From IMG/VR virus record IMGVR_UViG_3300034198_030559, positions 1 through 27,737 of that record: a DNA stretch of 27,737 nucleotides; one strand, written 5' to 3'. The DNA is from a virus. Within the stretch, counting starts at the first letter, position 1. Each line of letters opens with the position of its first letter. The notes under the pieces were generated by a model that saw only the letters and a program-made list of their open reading frames with translations, ran no database searches and was not told where the DNA came from. The translations under genes and the position numbers were made by a program. Below, one piece after another: positions 1 to 7,284 of the stretch.

Positions 1-1479
1 GCAGCCGCTACAGCCAAGAGCGTCGTCAGTCTTTTTGCCGGCTTGATAAAATTAAGCATATTTGGAATTCCTCTTTATGGAATTTATTACTTCTTTAGCT
101 CGGCAACATCATCAACCAGAGATAAGGCAGCTTACAATATAATTACATCAAAAAATTGCTTAGATGAAATAAATACAGCAAGTGGAACAAAGGCCGAATC
201 AATGAAGGCCTCGCTTTCTCAAGATCTTGACAGATTAAATCAAATGACGTCCTTAACATCGGGACGAGTCACGGAGGAATTTGTCCAAACTTATGCAAAT
301 CTAATTGACAAGGTTGGTGGGACAGGAGAGGGATCGATCTTCGCTTTTGCAAATCATTTGCAGCAAAATCCAGGAGAGTTGGTTGGTGGACTCTCGGCGC
401 AGGTATCGGAGTCAATGTCCTGCGTTGTTACAAACTTTAATGAAGCAAAAAAGATAATTATGAGTTTGGCAGCAAAGATTGTAGAAACCGGAAAAGAGAG
501 TCCAGGCGGAGGAAGAACAGATGCCGAAATACCATCAATTTCGGGAAGCAAAAATTCTATCTCCGGAAGCATATCTCTTGCAGATGGCTCTACACACTCT
601 GTTGTTATAACAACGAGGAAGCCCTCAATACCACCTAAGTTTATTTTGTTTTTCCAGGACGGAAGAAATCCGTTTTTCTCCTCGCCAACATTTACCGCAT
701 TTGTTGATCCAGATGGTCAGGGTCTTGTTCCAAATGCGGTTGGTAAACCTCTGGCTGGAGACGGAAGGATAGCTGCCGCAATAAAATATTGCTATAACAA
801 TGGAATAAAGACTGAATTAGATTTAAGAAGAGATGTGATTAAATCAATCAACTCTGGCTTAAGTCCGTTAAGAAAACTTTTTAAGAATGAACCAGAACAA
901 AAAGCCTTTGAAAGAATGATTAAAAAGTATAAAAGAGGTGGCGGTTCTAGCTCAGAATCTTTTTCGGATGATCACATGGATATAAATAAATCTTCAGAAT
1001 ATCAGAATAATTTATTTGAATCTATTAATAAAACAAGTTCAACTATGAACAAGCTCGCCTTGTCTAACGACAAAATAACTTACCACGAGGATGCCGTAAA
1101 GGGCCTTAAGGATAAATTAACAAAATCTTATTATGCAGGCTTAGATAGTATGTATAATGAGAAGCCAAAAGCTCAAAAAACAGACCTAAAAGATCTGTAT
1201 GGGTTCCAGGAAGAAACCGGATACGATTTACTCATGGAAGCACATCCAAAATCTACTTATCTAGCAGAAGCCATGGGCGATGGTGGATTAGTGGAAAATG
1301 GTTTAGAGCAGAAGGTCAAATCTGAAGCTGTCGCTCTCAGTGTACCTAGTGGCAATTTTCGGTCAAAATATGCAGAAACCCACGCTTATCTAAACAAACT
1401 ATTGAAGGTGGCAGAAGCTGAAAATAAGACCGAAGTTTCAAATCTAATAAAGCAGACAATCAATCAGTTTTTTAATTAA
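1..1479 (+). CDS. Membrane-segment protein upstream of capsid genes (5' end missing)
   Basis: The reading frame is open from the first base of the window, so the true start lies upstream; an internal TTG at 43 is not a convincing start. About 492 codons are visible, ending TAA at 1477-1479. Visible residues about 8-32 form a hydrophobic stretch (SLFAGLIKL...IFGIPLYGIYYFF), a probable membrane segment. The rest is hydrophilic, with Ser/Gly-rich linkers near nucleotides 490-560 and 935-970 and a Lys/Glu-rich, probably helical C-terminal third. No catalytic motif is recognised. The stop is 16 bases before the decoration-protein start, so it belongs to the head-gene operon. Its AT-rich codon use contrasts sharply with the next two genes. 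It could be an internal virion or ejection protein; the family is not recognised. Confidence 0.75.
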   Translation, partial: AAATAKSVVSLFAGLIKLSIFGIPLYGIYYFFSSATSSTRDKAAYNIITSKNCLDEINTASGTKAESMKASLSQDLDRLNQMTSLTSGRVTEEFVQTYANLIDKVGGTGEGSIFAFANHLQQNPGELVGGLSAQVSESMSCVVTNFNEAKKIIMSLAAKIVETGKESPGGGRTDAEIPSISGSKNSISGSISLADGSTHSVVITTRKPSIPPKFILFFQDGRNPFFSSPTFTAFVDPDGQGLVPNAVGKPLAGDGRIAAAIKYCYNNGIKTELDLRRDVIKSINSGLSPLRKLFKNEPEQKAFERMIKKYKRGGGSSSESFSDDHMDINKSSEYQNNLFESINKTSSTMNKLALSNDKITYHEDAVKGLKDKLTKSYYAGLDSMYNEKPKAQKTDLKDLYGFQEETGYDLLMEAHPKSTYLAEAMGDGGLVENGLEQKVKSEAVALSVPSGNFRSKYAETHAYLNKLLKVAEAENKTEVSNLIKQTINQFFN

Positions 1480-1495
1480 CTTTTAGGAGTAACAA

Positions 1496-2122
1496 ATGGC
1501 ATTAAAACCACTACATCCTGGCTACCTACCCCTCGGCCAGTACGATCTTAAGGATACCGTAACCTCCCTCGTTGGCGGTGAAGTTGGCGTTTTCGAAACC
1601 GTCGCTTCTGGCGACTATTACGCTGCTGACGCTGGCGGTCTTTCAATCGCACCAGACGTCAAGCTAACAACTGGTCAGCCCGCCGCAGGCGAGCTTTACG
1701 GCCTCCTCGATGAAGGCACCAGCGGCTATGGCACCCTCTACGGCACCGTCATCGGCGGCACCGCAGGTCAGGGTACCGGCTTCGTTTCTGGCGCTTACGC
1801 TGTCTCTAGCGCAACCGGCGCCGTCGTTGTTGGTCCAAAGACCTTCTTCGCTTCCGGTAAGGCAACCCTATGGTCTATGCCCGGTCTCTACGGCGTAACT
1901 GCAGACGCTTTCGGCGCTCTACCAGCCACCGTCAACACCAAGCTATATGCCGTCACCACTACCGGTCTTCTCTCCACCGCTTCCTCCGGTCCACAGGTCG
2001 CAGTATTCGTCAATACTGTTGCTGATAGTTCACTCGTTAGCACCACCGCTGCAGCCGCCACCGGTGCATCACTCGCAACCCCAGAATACTACGCTGTATA
2101 CCTCTTAGGCGTATCTAAGTAA
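1496..2122 (+). CDS. Putative capsid decoration / minor head protein
   Basis: A 208-residue protein starting MALKPLHPGYLPLGQYD, rich in Gly, Ala, Thr, Ser and Val, with almost no charged residues after the first 30. This composition suggests an all-beta, surface-exposed virion protein. ATG 1496 follows a good ribosome site (TAGGAG at about 1483-1488). It lies 27 bases upstream of the major capsid gene, the usual place for a head decoration or stabilising protein. Like the capsid gene it uses C-ending codons (GTC, CTC, ACC, GGC), indicating very abundant product. The decoration role is inferred from position, composition and codon use; no family motif was recognised. The alternative-frame ORF inside it (1710-1898) is a shadow. 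Confidence 0.7.
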   Translation: MALKPLHPGYLPLGQYDLKDTVTSLVGGEVGVFETVASGDYYAADAGGLSIAPDVKLTTGQPAAGELYGLLDEGTSGYGTLYGTVIGGTAGQGTGFVSGAYAVSSATGAVVVGPKTFFASGKATLWSMPGLYGVTADAFGALPATVNTKLYAVTTTGLLSTASSGPQVAVFVNTVADSSLVSTTAAAATGASLATPEYYAVYLLGVSK

Positions 2123-2149
2123 TTAAATAAGGATAAAAAGGAGAAAAAA

Positions 2150-3172
2150 ATGTCTAACATCTTTAATACTCATGGCGAACTAAACGCCAGCAACGTAAAA
2201 GAGGCACTTCAGCAGATCGTAAAATACGCATCTATCATCGAAGAGCTTCAGCCATCTAACTCTGTTGTCGCTTCTGCTCCATCTCTAACCGACGACCAGA
2301 GAGACGACATGATCAAGCAGGCTCTCATGACCCAGGAAGGCAAGATTGCTCTAGGTCAGGCCATGGCAACCCCAATCCGCCGCAACTTGGACTATCAGGG
2401 CGTTGGTCGTAAGGCTCTCGTTGTTGATCCACTGCCACAGGGCGCTCTACCCGTTTATGACCGCGACATCGACGTAGCCGCTGTCGTCGTCTCCTCTAAC
2501 GGTTCTGCTCCAGAAAGCCGTGTATTCGGTGACCGCGTAACCGTTCCCGAGTTCGAAATCGTCTCTAACCCCACCGTCCGTATTGCCGAAGTCAAGCGCC
2601 GCCGTTTCAACATCGTTGATCGCGCTCAGCAGAAAGCTCGTCAGGAAATCCAGGCTCAGGAAGATGCAAACGTCTTCGCAGCCCTTGATTTCGCTGGTGA
2701 TACCTCCAAGGGTGGCGAGAACGATTCTCAGACTCTCGACGTAAGCTCCAGACTTGGCCAGCTAGCCAAGGACGGCATGCTAAACCTCAAGCGTCAGATT
2801 GATCGTTGGGACCTCGTTACTTCCAAGTACTTCCTCAACATCAATGAGTTCACTGACATCCTAAACTGGGAATCTGCCGGTGCAGCCGGTAGCTCAATGG
2901 TTGATCCAGTCACCCAGAGAGAGATTCTCCAGACCGGTCTCTATGGCCAGATCTTCGGCGCCGATATCATCGTCTCCAAGATCGTTCCTGCTGGCAAGGC
3001 TTTCGCAACTGCAGAGCCAGAGCTAGTTGGTGTAATGCCAGTTCGCCAGGACATCGAGGTTCTACCTGCCGACGAGCCCAAGCAGCTCAAGCTCGGTTGG
3101 GTTGTTTCCGAGATCATCGGTATCGGTATCGTCAACCCCCGTGGCGTTGCCACCGGCACCGTCTCTGCCTAA
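2150..3172 (+). CDS. Major capsid protein (HK97 fold)
   Basis: A 340-residue protein whose layout fits HK97-fold major capsid proteins of myoviruses. A helical N-terminal arm (residues 1-75) is followed by TPIRRNLDYQGVGRKALVVD and then LPQGALPVYDRD, a segment type I associate with these capsid proteins. Next come the E-loop/P-domain region (EVKRRRFNIVDRAQQKARQEI, QEDANVFAALDFAG), an A-domain part (SKYFLNINEFTDILNWES, GLYGQIFGADIIVSKIV) and a C-terminal beta segment (LGWVVSEIIGIGIVNPRG). ATG 2150 follows a strong AAGGAG site. A perfect GC-rich terminator begins 22 bases after the stop. Codon use is strongly biased to C-ending codons, as expected for the most abundant phage protein. No separate protease or scaffold gene is visible in this window. 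Confidence 0.87.
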   Translation: MSNIFNTHGELNASNVKEALQQIVKYASIIEELQPSNSVVASAPSLTDDQRDDMIKQALMTQEGKIALGQAMATPIRRNLDYQGVGRKALVVDPLPQGALPVYDRDIDVAAVVVSSNGSAPESRVFGDRVTVPEFEIVSNPTVRIAEVKRRRFNIVDRAQQKARQEIQAQEDANVFAALDFAGDTSKGGENDSQTLDVSSRLGQLAKDGMLNLKRQIDRWDLVTSKYFLNINEFTDILNWESAGAAGSSMVDPVTQREILQTGLYGQIFGADIIVSKIVPAGKAFATAEPELVGVMPVRQDIEVLPADEPKQLKLGWVVSEIIGIGIVNPRGVATGTVSA

Positions 3173-3193
3173 TTTAGTTTAGTCGGAAACACT

Positions 3194-3226
3194 TAAAGGG
3201 GGCCAAAAGCCCCCTTTATTTGTTTG
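3194..3226 (+). terminator. Rho-independent terminator after the capsid gene
   Basis: A 10-bp perfect stem, TAAAGGGGGC (3194-3203) paired with GCCCCCTTTA (3209-3218), has a 5-base CAAAA loop and is followed by TTTGTTT. It lies just after the capsid stop and before the ribosome site (GGAGG, 3226-3230) of the next gene, so it should end or strongly attenuate the capsid transcript. Confidence 0.9.
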
Positions 3227-3239
3227 GAGGTTAAAGAAA

Positions 3240-3494
3240 ATGAACAAAATAAAATTAAAACATCGGCTGGTTTTTAAGGGCGTTGTTCAGAAAAAATTAT
3301 CGGAACCTGGCGGATTAAAGCATCGTAGGGATGGAAATTATATACCTCCGGATTCATCCACATCTCAAGAATCTGACTTCAGTGATATATTTAATGTTGG
3401 CGAAGAGTTAAGTGACATTCAGCCAAGCAATAACCTATATAACGAAATTTTTCAGGAAAAAAAAGAAGACAATGACGGCAATAAACAAGAGTAA
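3240..3494 (+). CDS. Small hydrophilic protein, function unknown
   Basis: An 84-residue protein starting MNKIKLKHRLVFKGVVQKK, with a basic N-terminal third and an acidic, Ser/Asp/Glu/Asn-rich C-terminal half (DFSDIFNVGEEL, EKKEDNDGNKQE) that is probably disordered. ATG 3240 is preceded by TTTGGAGG at 3223-3230, a strong Shine-Dalgarno with a 9-base gap. It sits just after the capsid terminator, so its expression probably relies on readthrough or a nearby promoter. Codon use is AT-rich, unlike the capsid gene. I do not recognise a family. The strong ribosome site and clean position argue that it is real. Confidence 0.65.
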   Translation: MNKIKLKHRLVFKGVVQKKLSEPGGLKHRRDGNYIPPDSSTSQESDFSDIFNVGEELSDIQPSNNLYNEIFQEKKEDNDGNKQE

Positions 3495-3521
3495 ATTCCA
3501 CAATTACTAGTAATATATTAT

Positions 3522-3550
3522 TTGTAAATGTGCAATTCTACTCATATTAT
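3522..3550 (+). promoter_or_regulatory. Sigma-70-like promoter candidate before the DUF5659-like gene
   Basis: TTGTAA (3522-3527) and TATTAT (3545-3550) are separated by exactly 17 bases, in an AT-rich gap between two genes. The start codon at 3580 is 30 bases downstream, and the ACTACT element (3552 onward) begins immediately after the -10-like hexamer. Such hexamers are common by chance in AT-rich DNA, so this is only a candidate. Confidence 0.4.
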
Positions 3551-3579
3551 AACTACTATCATAAAGAGTGTAATATTAC

Positions 3580-3813
3580 ATGGATAATGAAGTTAAGAAA
3601 TTCATAACATCAGACCTTTCACTTGCTGCTTTTTTGGCAATGAAAGGTCTAGAGCTAGTTAAGTGCGGAAAAACATCCACTGGAAAATTTGAATTTATCT
3701 TCAAAGATCCAGACGATGTTGGTCCAAAATATTCCGTCGAATATTTGAACAGTGATTTTTGTAAGTTTGATAATCATGTTAGAGTTATCAAAAAAATGCT
3801 TTATAAAAATTAA
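3580..3813 (+). CDS. DUF5659-like small protein
   Basis: A 77-residue protein, MDNEVKKFITSDLSLAAFL, continuing AMKGLELVKCGK, then FEFIFKDPD, a Y-rich segment (YSVEYLNSD) and a final helix (HVRVIKKMLYKN). This order matches what I recall of DUF5659: a TSDLxLAAFLxxKG opening, a central FxFxDP strand, and a last segment containing the Y..G/S helix. That family is common in phages and has no known function. The family call is from memory of the pattern. The ribosome site is weak (AAGAG at about 3563-3567, roughly 12 bases upstream). It stands alone between the small 84-residue gene and the fibre gene, with its own promoter candidate. Confidence 0.65.
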   Translation: MDNEVKKFITSDLSLAAFLAMKGLELVKCGKTSTGKFEFIFKDPDDVGPKYSVEYLNSDFCKFDNHVRVIKKMLYKN

Positions 3814-4072
3814 TTTTTTAAAATCTACTAATATATTTGTACAGTTGGCATAATGACTGCGTTTAAAGTCCTTTTGTTTCTAACATAATTATATTTGTTA
3901 TCGTATTGAAAGATTATATTGATAAAATAATTACTTTGAAAATAAACTATATTATTTTTTTCAATAATAAGTGGCAACAACAGAATCATAAATTGGTTCT
4001 AAAGTTTAAAGTATAGTTGCAGTTACAGAGATAGTTATAGGTAACTACTTTCAATATTTAGGAATTAACAAA
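3814..4072 (+). promoter_or_regulatory. 259-bp leader of the repeat-fibre gene
   Basis: This is the longest non-coding gap in the window. It is very AT-rich and holds no ORF I would call. It contains TACTAATATATTTGTA (3827-3842), nearly repeated upstream at 3505-3527. It also holds an imperfectly punctuated run of AGTTA/AGTTG words at 4014-4040, and a 6-bp inverted repeat AGTTAC (4021-4026) / GTAACT (4041-4046). An ACTACT element lies at 4044-4060 and a TTTAGGAATT ribosome site just before ATG 4073. A promoter and a structured 5' leader for the highly expressed fibre gene are likely, but I cannot pick one convincing -35/-10 pair. Confidence 0.4.
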
Positions 4073-6829
4073 ATGGCAAGAGCCTTTAATACCAAAATCT
4101 CAGGTGACCAGATCACACTTGAGGAGCGCTCCGGTCTTGGCACCGGTGGCTTAACTACCATTGACGCAACTGGCGGCCTAGCAGTAGACTGGAACGTTGT
4201 ACCAGACAAGAGCTCCGTAGAGTCAGTAATGACCGCAGAGTCTTCCACCAGACTCTCTGCTGATACCTCACTCACAACTCGCGTATCTTCTGAAGAAGTT
4301 GCTCGTTCTTCTGCAGACTCCGTAGAAGTCTCTGTCAGAGCTTCTGCTGATGCATCCCTTGAGTCTAGCCTCTCCGTAGAAGTTTCTACCAGAGGTTCTG
4401 CTGATACCTCCCTCACCACACGCCTCTCTTCTGAAGAAGTTACTCGCTCTTCTGCTGACTCTTCTCTCGCAGTCCTCGTCTCTGATGAGGTTTCATTAAG
4501 AGCTGCTGGTGATTCTTCTCTCACTGTTCGTCTCTCTACTGAAGAGTCCGCAAGAGAAGTTGGTGATTCTTCTCTAACCGTTCGCGTTTCTTCTGAGGAA
4601 GTTGCTCGCTCTTCCGCAGATTCTGTCGAAGCATCCGTAAGAGATTCTGCTGACGCCTCCCTCACCACTCGCGTTTCTTCCGAGGAAGTCACCCGTTCTT
4701 CTGCCGATTCTTCTCTCGCCGTCCTAGTATCTAGCGAAGTCTCTGCAAGAACTTCTGCTGATACCTCTCTTGCCGGTCGCATTTCCGACGAAGTTTCTCT
4801 AAGAGCTTCTGCTGATACCTCCCTCGCTGGTCGTATCTCTGACGAAGTTTCCCTAAGAGCTTCTGGCGATGCTTCTCTAGCCGTAAACCTCTCCAACGAG
4901 GCTTCTGTAAGAGCTTCTGCCGACACCTCTCTAACCACCCGTCTTTCTTCCGAAGAGGCCGCTCGCTCTACTGCAGATTCTTCTCTAGCAGTACTCGTCT
5001 CTGACGAGGTTTCTGTCAGAGCCGCAGGAGATTCCTCTCTCGCCGTTCGCATCTCTGATGAGGTTTCTACTCGTGCATCTGCCGATGATCTTGAGGCTTC
5101 AATCAGAGCTTCTGCCGACACCTCTCTAACCTCCAGAGTTTCCACCGAAGAGTCTTCAAGAACTGCCGGTGATTCATCTCTAGGAACAAGAGTAAGCATC
5201 ATCGAAGCCGGTATGGTTGCTGGCGTAACCTGGAAGGGTTCGTTCGCCACTGTAAGCGCTCTAACCTCATACATGGAAGCAGCCACTCCAGTTGCAGCTG
5301 GCGATACCGCAGCTTACAACTCTGTTATTGCTGCATCTGGTACTCCAGTCATGGAAGGTTGGGCATACTACGTCAAGGACGGTAACGACGCTTATGTTGT
5401 CGTCTCTGAAGTTGATGGCGATCTAACCATCTCTACCTGGGGCCCACTCGGTGTACTCTATTCTCTCGTTAAGTTTGCAGACTACAACGAACTTTCTGGT
5501 CTAGTAAGCAGCATCGATACCAGAATTTCTTCTGAAGCTTCAGCCAGAGCCGCAGCAGACACCTCACTCACAACTCGCCTCTCTACCGAAGAGTCCACCA
5601 GAGCAGTAGCAGACGGCTCCCTTGCAACCCTAATCTCTAACGAGGTTTCCGTAAGAGCTTCTGCAGATTCTGTCGAAGCCTCTGTAAGAGCTTCTGCTGA
5701 TTCCTCTTTGATGGGTCGCATTTCTGACGAAGTTTCCCTAAGAAGTGCTGGCGATTCCTCTCTAACTGTTCGCCTATCCTCTGAAGAGGTTGCTCGTTCT
5801 TCTGCAGACTCCGTTGAAGCTTCTGTAAGAGCCGCTGCCGATTCTTCTCTTGCCGTTCAGGTTTCTAGCGAAGAGTCTTCCAGAATCTCTGGTGACGCCT
5901 CTCTAACAACCCGTCTCTCTACCGAAGAGTCTGTACGTGATGCCGCTGATGCTCTTGAGGCCTCCACAAGAGCTTCTGCCGACACCTCACTAGAAACCCG
6001 TCTCTCTACCGAAGAGTCCACAAGAGCTTCTGGCGATACCTCCCTCACCACCCGTCTCTCCTCTGAGGAAGTAACTCGTTCTTCTGCCGATGCTTCTCTT
6101 GCTGGTCGCCTCTCTGACGAAGTTTCTCTAAGAACTTCTGGTGACGCTTCTCTCGCCGTTCGCGTTTCCAGTGAAGTTTCTGCAAGAACTTCCGCAGACA
6201 CCTCCCTAGAGACTCGCCTCTCTACTGAAGAGTCCGTAAGAGCTTCTGACGATACCTCGCTACAGACCCGTCTTTCTACCGAAGAGTCTGTAAGAGCTTC
6301 TGGCGAAGCTTCTCTAACCAGCCGCGTTTCTACTGAGGAAGATGCTCGCGCTTCTGTTGATTCTTCGATCGAAGCAAGACTATCTGATGCTGAAGTTTCC
6401 ATTGCTTCTGCCGAAACTTCCATCACTGCTGACGTTGCTACCAAGGTCTTCATGGCTAGAGTTGGTTCTGGTGGCTTCTCCGCTGTTTCCGCCGCAACCA
6501 ACATCGACCTCGATAGCGCTTCCAACCTCAAGAAGACCTTCACATTCAACTTCGGAGCCGATATCGTTCAGTCTGCACCATTCGTCTTCGTACCAGGACT
6601 CGAAGTCTTTGTAAACGGTAACCTCCTCAGACCAGTATTCGACGCATTTGGAGCCATCAAAGTTATTTCTGCACCAAGCTCCATTTCATTCGCCGGCCTA
6701 AATGGTGATTACCTCTTCTACTCTGACGTTGGCACCGATACCTTCGGTATAGCATTCCCCTTCAAGCTCACCAATGGTGACGAGATCCAGGTGCGCTATA
6801 ACCTAGTTGGTACTGAAGCAATCGCCTAG
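4073..6829 (+). CDS. Ser-rich repeat tail fibre / fibrous virion protein
   Basis: A 918-residue fibrous protein. Residues 1-55 form an N-terminal attachment region. Residues about 56-375 and 479-789 are near-perfect repeats of the form RASADTSLxxRLSxEES. Most are 18 residues long, with interspersed 11-residue units such as RSSADSVEASV. The 11/18 pattern (18 = 11+7) suggests a trimeric coiled coil with hendecad phasing, as in phage fibres. Between the tracts, residues about 376-478 form a globular insert (VTWKGSFATVSAL, WAYYVKDGNDAYVVV). The C-terminal 125 residues are beta-rich and contain LEVFVNG (843-849). Codons are C-ending and optimised as in the capsid gene, and a strong terminator follows, so the product should be abundant. 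Long minus-strand open frames beneath it are codon-bias artefacts. A whisker or head fibre is an alternative to a tail fibre. Confidence 0.8.
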   Translation: MARAFNTKISGDQITLEERSGLGTGGLTTIDATGGLAVDWNVVPDKSSVESVMTAESSTRLSADTSLTTRVSSEEVARSSADSVEVSVRASADASLESSLSVEVSTRGSADTSLTTRLSSEEVTRSSADSSLAVLVSDEVSLRAAGDSSLTVRLSTEESAREVGDSSLTVRVSSEEVARSSADSVEASVRDSADASLTTRVSSEEVTRSSADSSLAVLVSSEVSARTSADTSLAGRISDEVSLRASADTSLAGRISDEVSLRASGDASLAVNLSNEASVRASADTSLTTRLSSEEAARSTADSSLAVLVSDEVSVRAAGDSSLAVRISDEVSTRASADDLEASIRASADTSLTSRVSTEESSRTAGDSSLGTRVSIIEAGMVAGVTWKGSFATVSALTSYMEAATPVAAGDTAAYNSVIAASGTPVMEGWAYYVKDGNDAYVVVSEVDGDLTISTWGPLGVLYSLVKFADYNELSGLVSSIDTRISSEASARAAADTSLTTRLSTEESTRAVADGSLATLISNEVSVRASADSVEASVRASADSSLMGRISDEVSLRSAGDSSLTVRLSSEEVARSSADSVEASVRAAADSSLAVQVSSEESSRISGDASLTTRLSTEESVRDAADALEASTRASADTSLETRLSTEESTRASGDTSLTTRLSSEEVTRSSADASLAGRLSDEVSLRTSGDASLAVRVSSEVSARTSADTSLETRLSTEESVRASDDTSLQTRLSTEESVRASGEASLTSRVSTEEDARASVDSSIEARLSDAEVSIASAETSITADVATKVFMARVGSGGFSAVSAATNIDLDSASNLKKTFTFNFGADIVQSAPFVFVPGLEVFVNGNLLRPVFDAFGAIKVISAPSSISFAGLNGDYLFYSDVGTDTFGIAFPFKLTNGDEIQVRYNLVGTEAIA
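4235..5197 (+). repeat. First block of 54/33-bp in-frame coding repeats
   Basis: Tandem in-frame repeats of about 54 bp (18 codons), with shorter 33-bp (11-codon) units, encode variants of SADxSLxxRxSxEV(S)xR. Copies differ mostly at synonymous positions and at a few surface-type residues. This suggests old duplication plus selection on the protein rather than very recent slippage. Confidence 0.8.
5509..6440 (+). repeat. Second block of 54/33-bp in-frame coding repeats
   Basis: This is the same 18/11-codon repeat family as in the first block, resuming after the globular insert with SIDTRISSEASARAAADTSL. The unit order differs from block one, with runs of LETRLSTEES and LTTRLSTEES units near the C-terminal end. 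It ends where the beta-rich C-terminal domain begins (ASAETSITADVATKVF). Confidence 0.78.
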
Positions 6830-6855
6830 TAATAAAAAGCTGAACTAATTTGACG

Positions 6856-6895
6856 GAGGGGGTGAGAGAGTCTCACCCCCTCTTTTTTTTGTTTT
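6856..6895 (+). terminator. Rho-independent terminator after the fibre gene
   Basis: A 12-bp perfect stem, GAGGGGGTGAGA (6856-6867) with TCTCACCCCCTC (6871-6882), has a 3-base GAG loop and is followed by a run of eight T then GTTTT. It is 26 bases beyond the fibre stop codon and should isolate the fibre transcript from the next operon. Confidence 0.92.
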
Positions 6896-6932
6896 AGATT
6901 ACTAATTAAGACTTATATTCTTAGGAGTCATT

Positions 6933-7283
6933 ATGAATTCTAGAGATAAGTTGTTAAATTTAATTTCGCAAATAAAAAATGCAAAAAGCGAAAGCAGCAA
7001 GGCAGTTTCATATTCAGAAGGTTACTTGGATTGTCTTAAGGACATCTTAAATGATGATTGCAACGATCTTAATAAGATAATTATGGTAAAATATGATGGA
7101 AAAGTAAGGGAGGAGGTTTATTCTGAGGTTCTTCCAATACTAGAATCTATTAGCGAGCAAAATAAGCCAAATCAGGCAGGACCGGAAAATACTGGTATTG
7201 CGTCACAAGAAGACACAGAGTATTCTGCAATGCACCCTACGGACAGAGCTAGAAGCTTTTTAGAGAGAATTGGGAGGGCTTAA
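6933..7283 (+). CDS. Small helical protein, function unknown
   Basis: A 116-residue protein, MNSRDKLLNLISQIKNAKSE. The first 95 residues look helical, with Lys/Glu/Leu periodicity; the last part is a flexible linker (NKPNQAGPENTG) followed by HPTDRARSFLERIGR. ATG 6933 follows TTAGGAG at 6921-6927. It is the first gene after the fibre terminator and starts a three-gene, partly overlapping plus-strand cluster (6933-7939). An ATTACTAATTAAG element (6898-6910) lies 35 bases upstream. I recognise no family; a role in fibre or neck assembly is only suggested by position. Confidence 0.65.
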   Translation: MNSRDKLLNLISQIKNAKSESSKAVSYSEGYLDCLKDILNDDCNDLNKIIMVKYDGKVREEVYSEVLPILESISEQNKPNQAGPENTGIASQEDTEYSAMHPTDRARSFLERIGRA

Positions 7284-7284
7284 T

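Noticed and set aside
4051-5286. 411-residue minus-strand open frame beneath the fibre gene
   Set aside because: It mirrors the plus-strand repeat codons (Ser/Ala/Glu rich in both directions), has no ribosome site or independent pattern, and is explained by the biased, repetitive codons of the fibre gene.
4235-6440. CRISPR-like or satellite array
   Set aside because: The repeats are in-frame, 33 or 54 bp, variable at synonymous sites and without unique spacers; they encode a fibrous protein.
5857-6549. 230-residue minus-strand frame (and 5482-5721) beneath the fibre gene
   Set aside because: Same repeat-derived antisense artefact as the larger frame; the plus-strand fibre frame explains the sequence fully.
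7270-7284. Upstream TTG start for the 107-residue protein
   Set aside because: The TTG overlaps GGGAGGG, which is well spaced for ATG 7285, so the ATG is preferred. The same reasoning moved starts from 10115 to 10136 and from 12418 to 12433.
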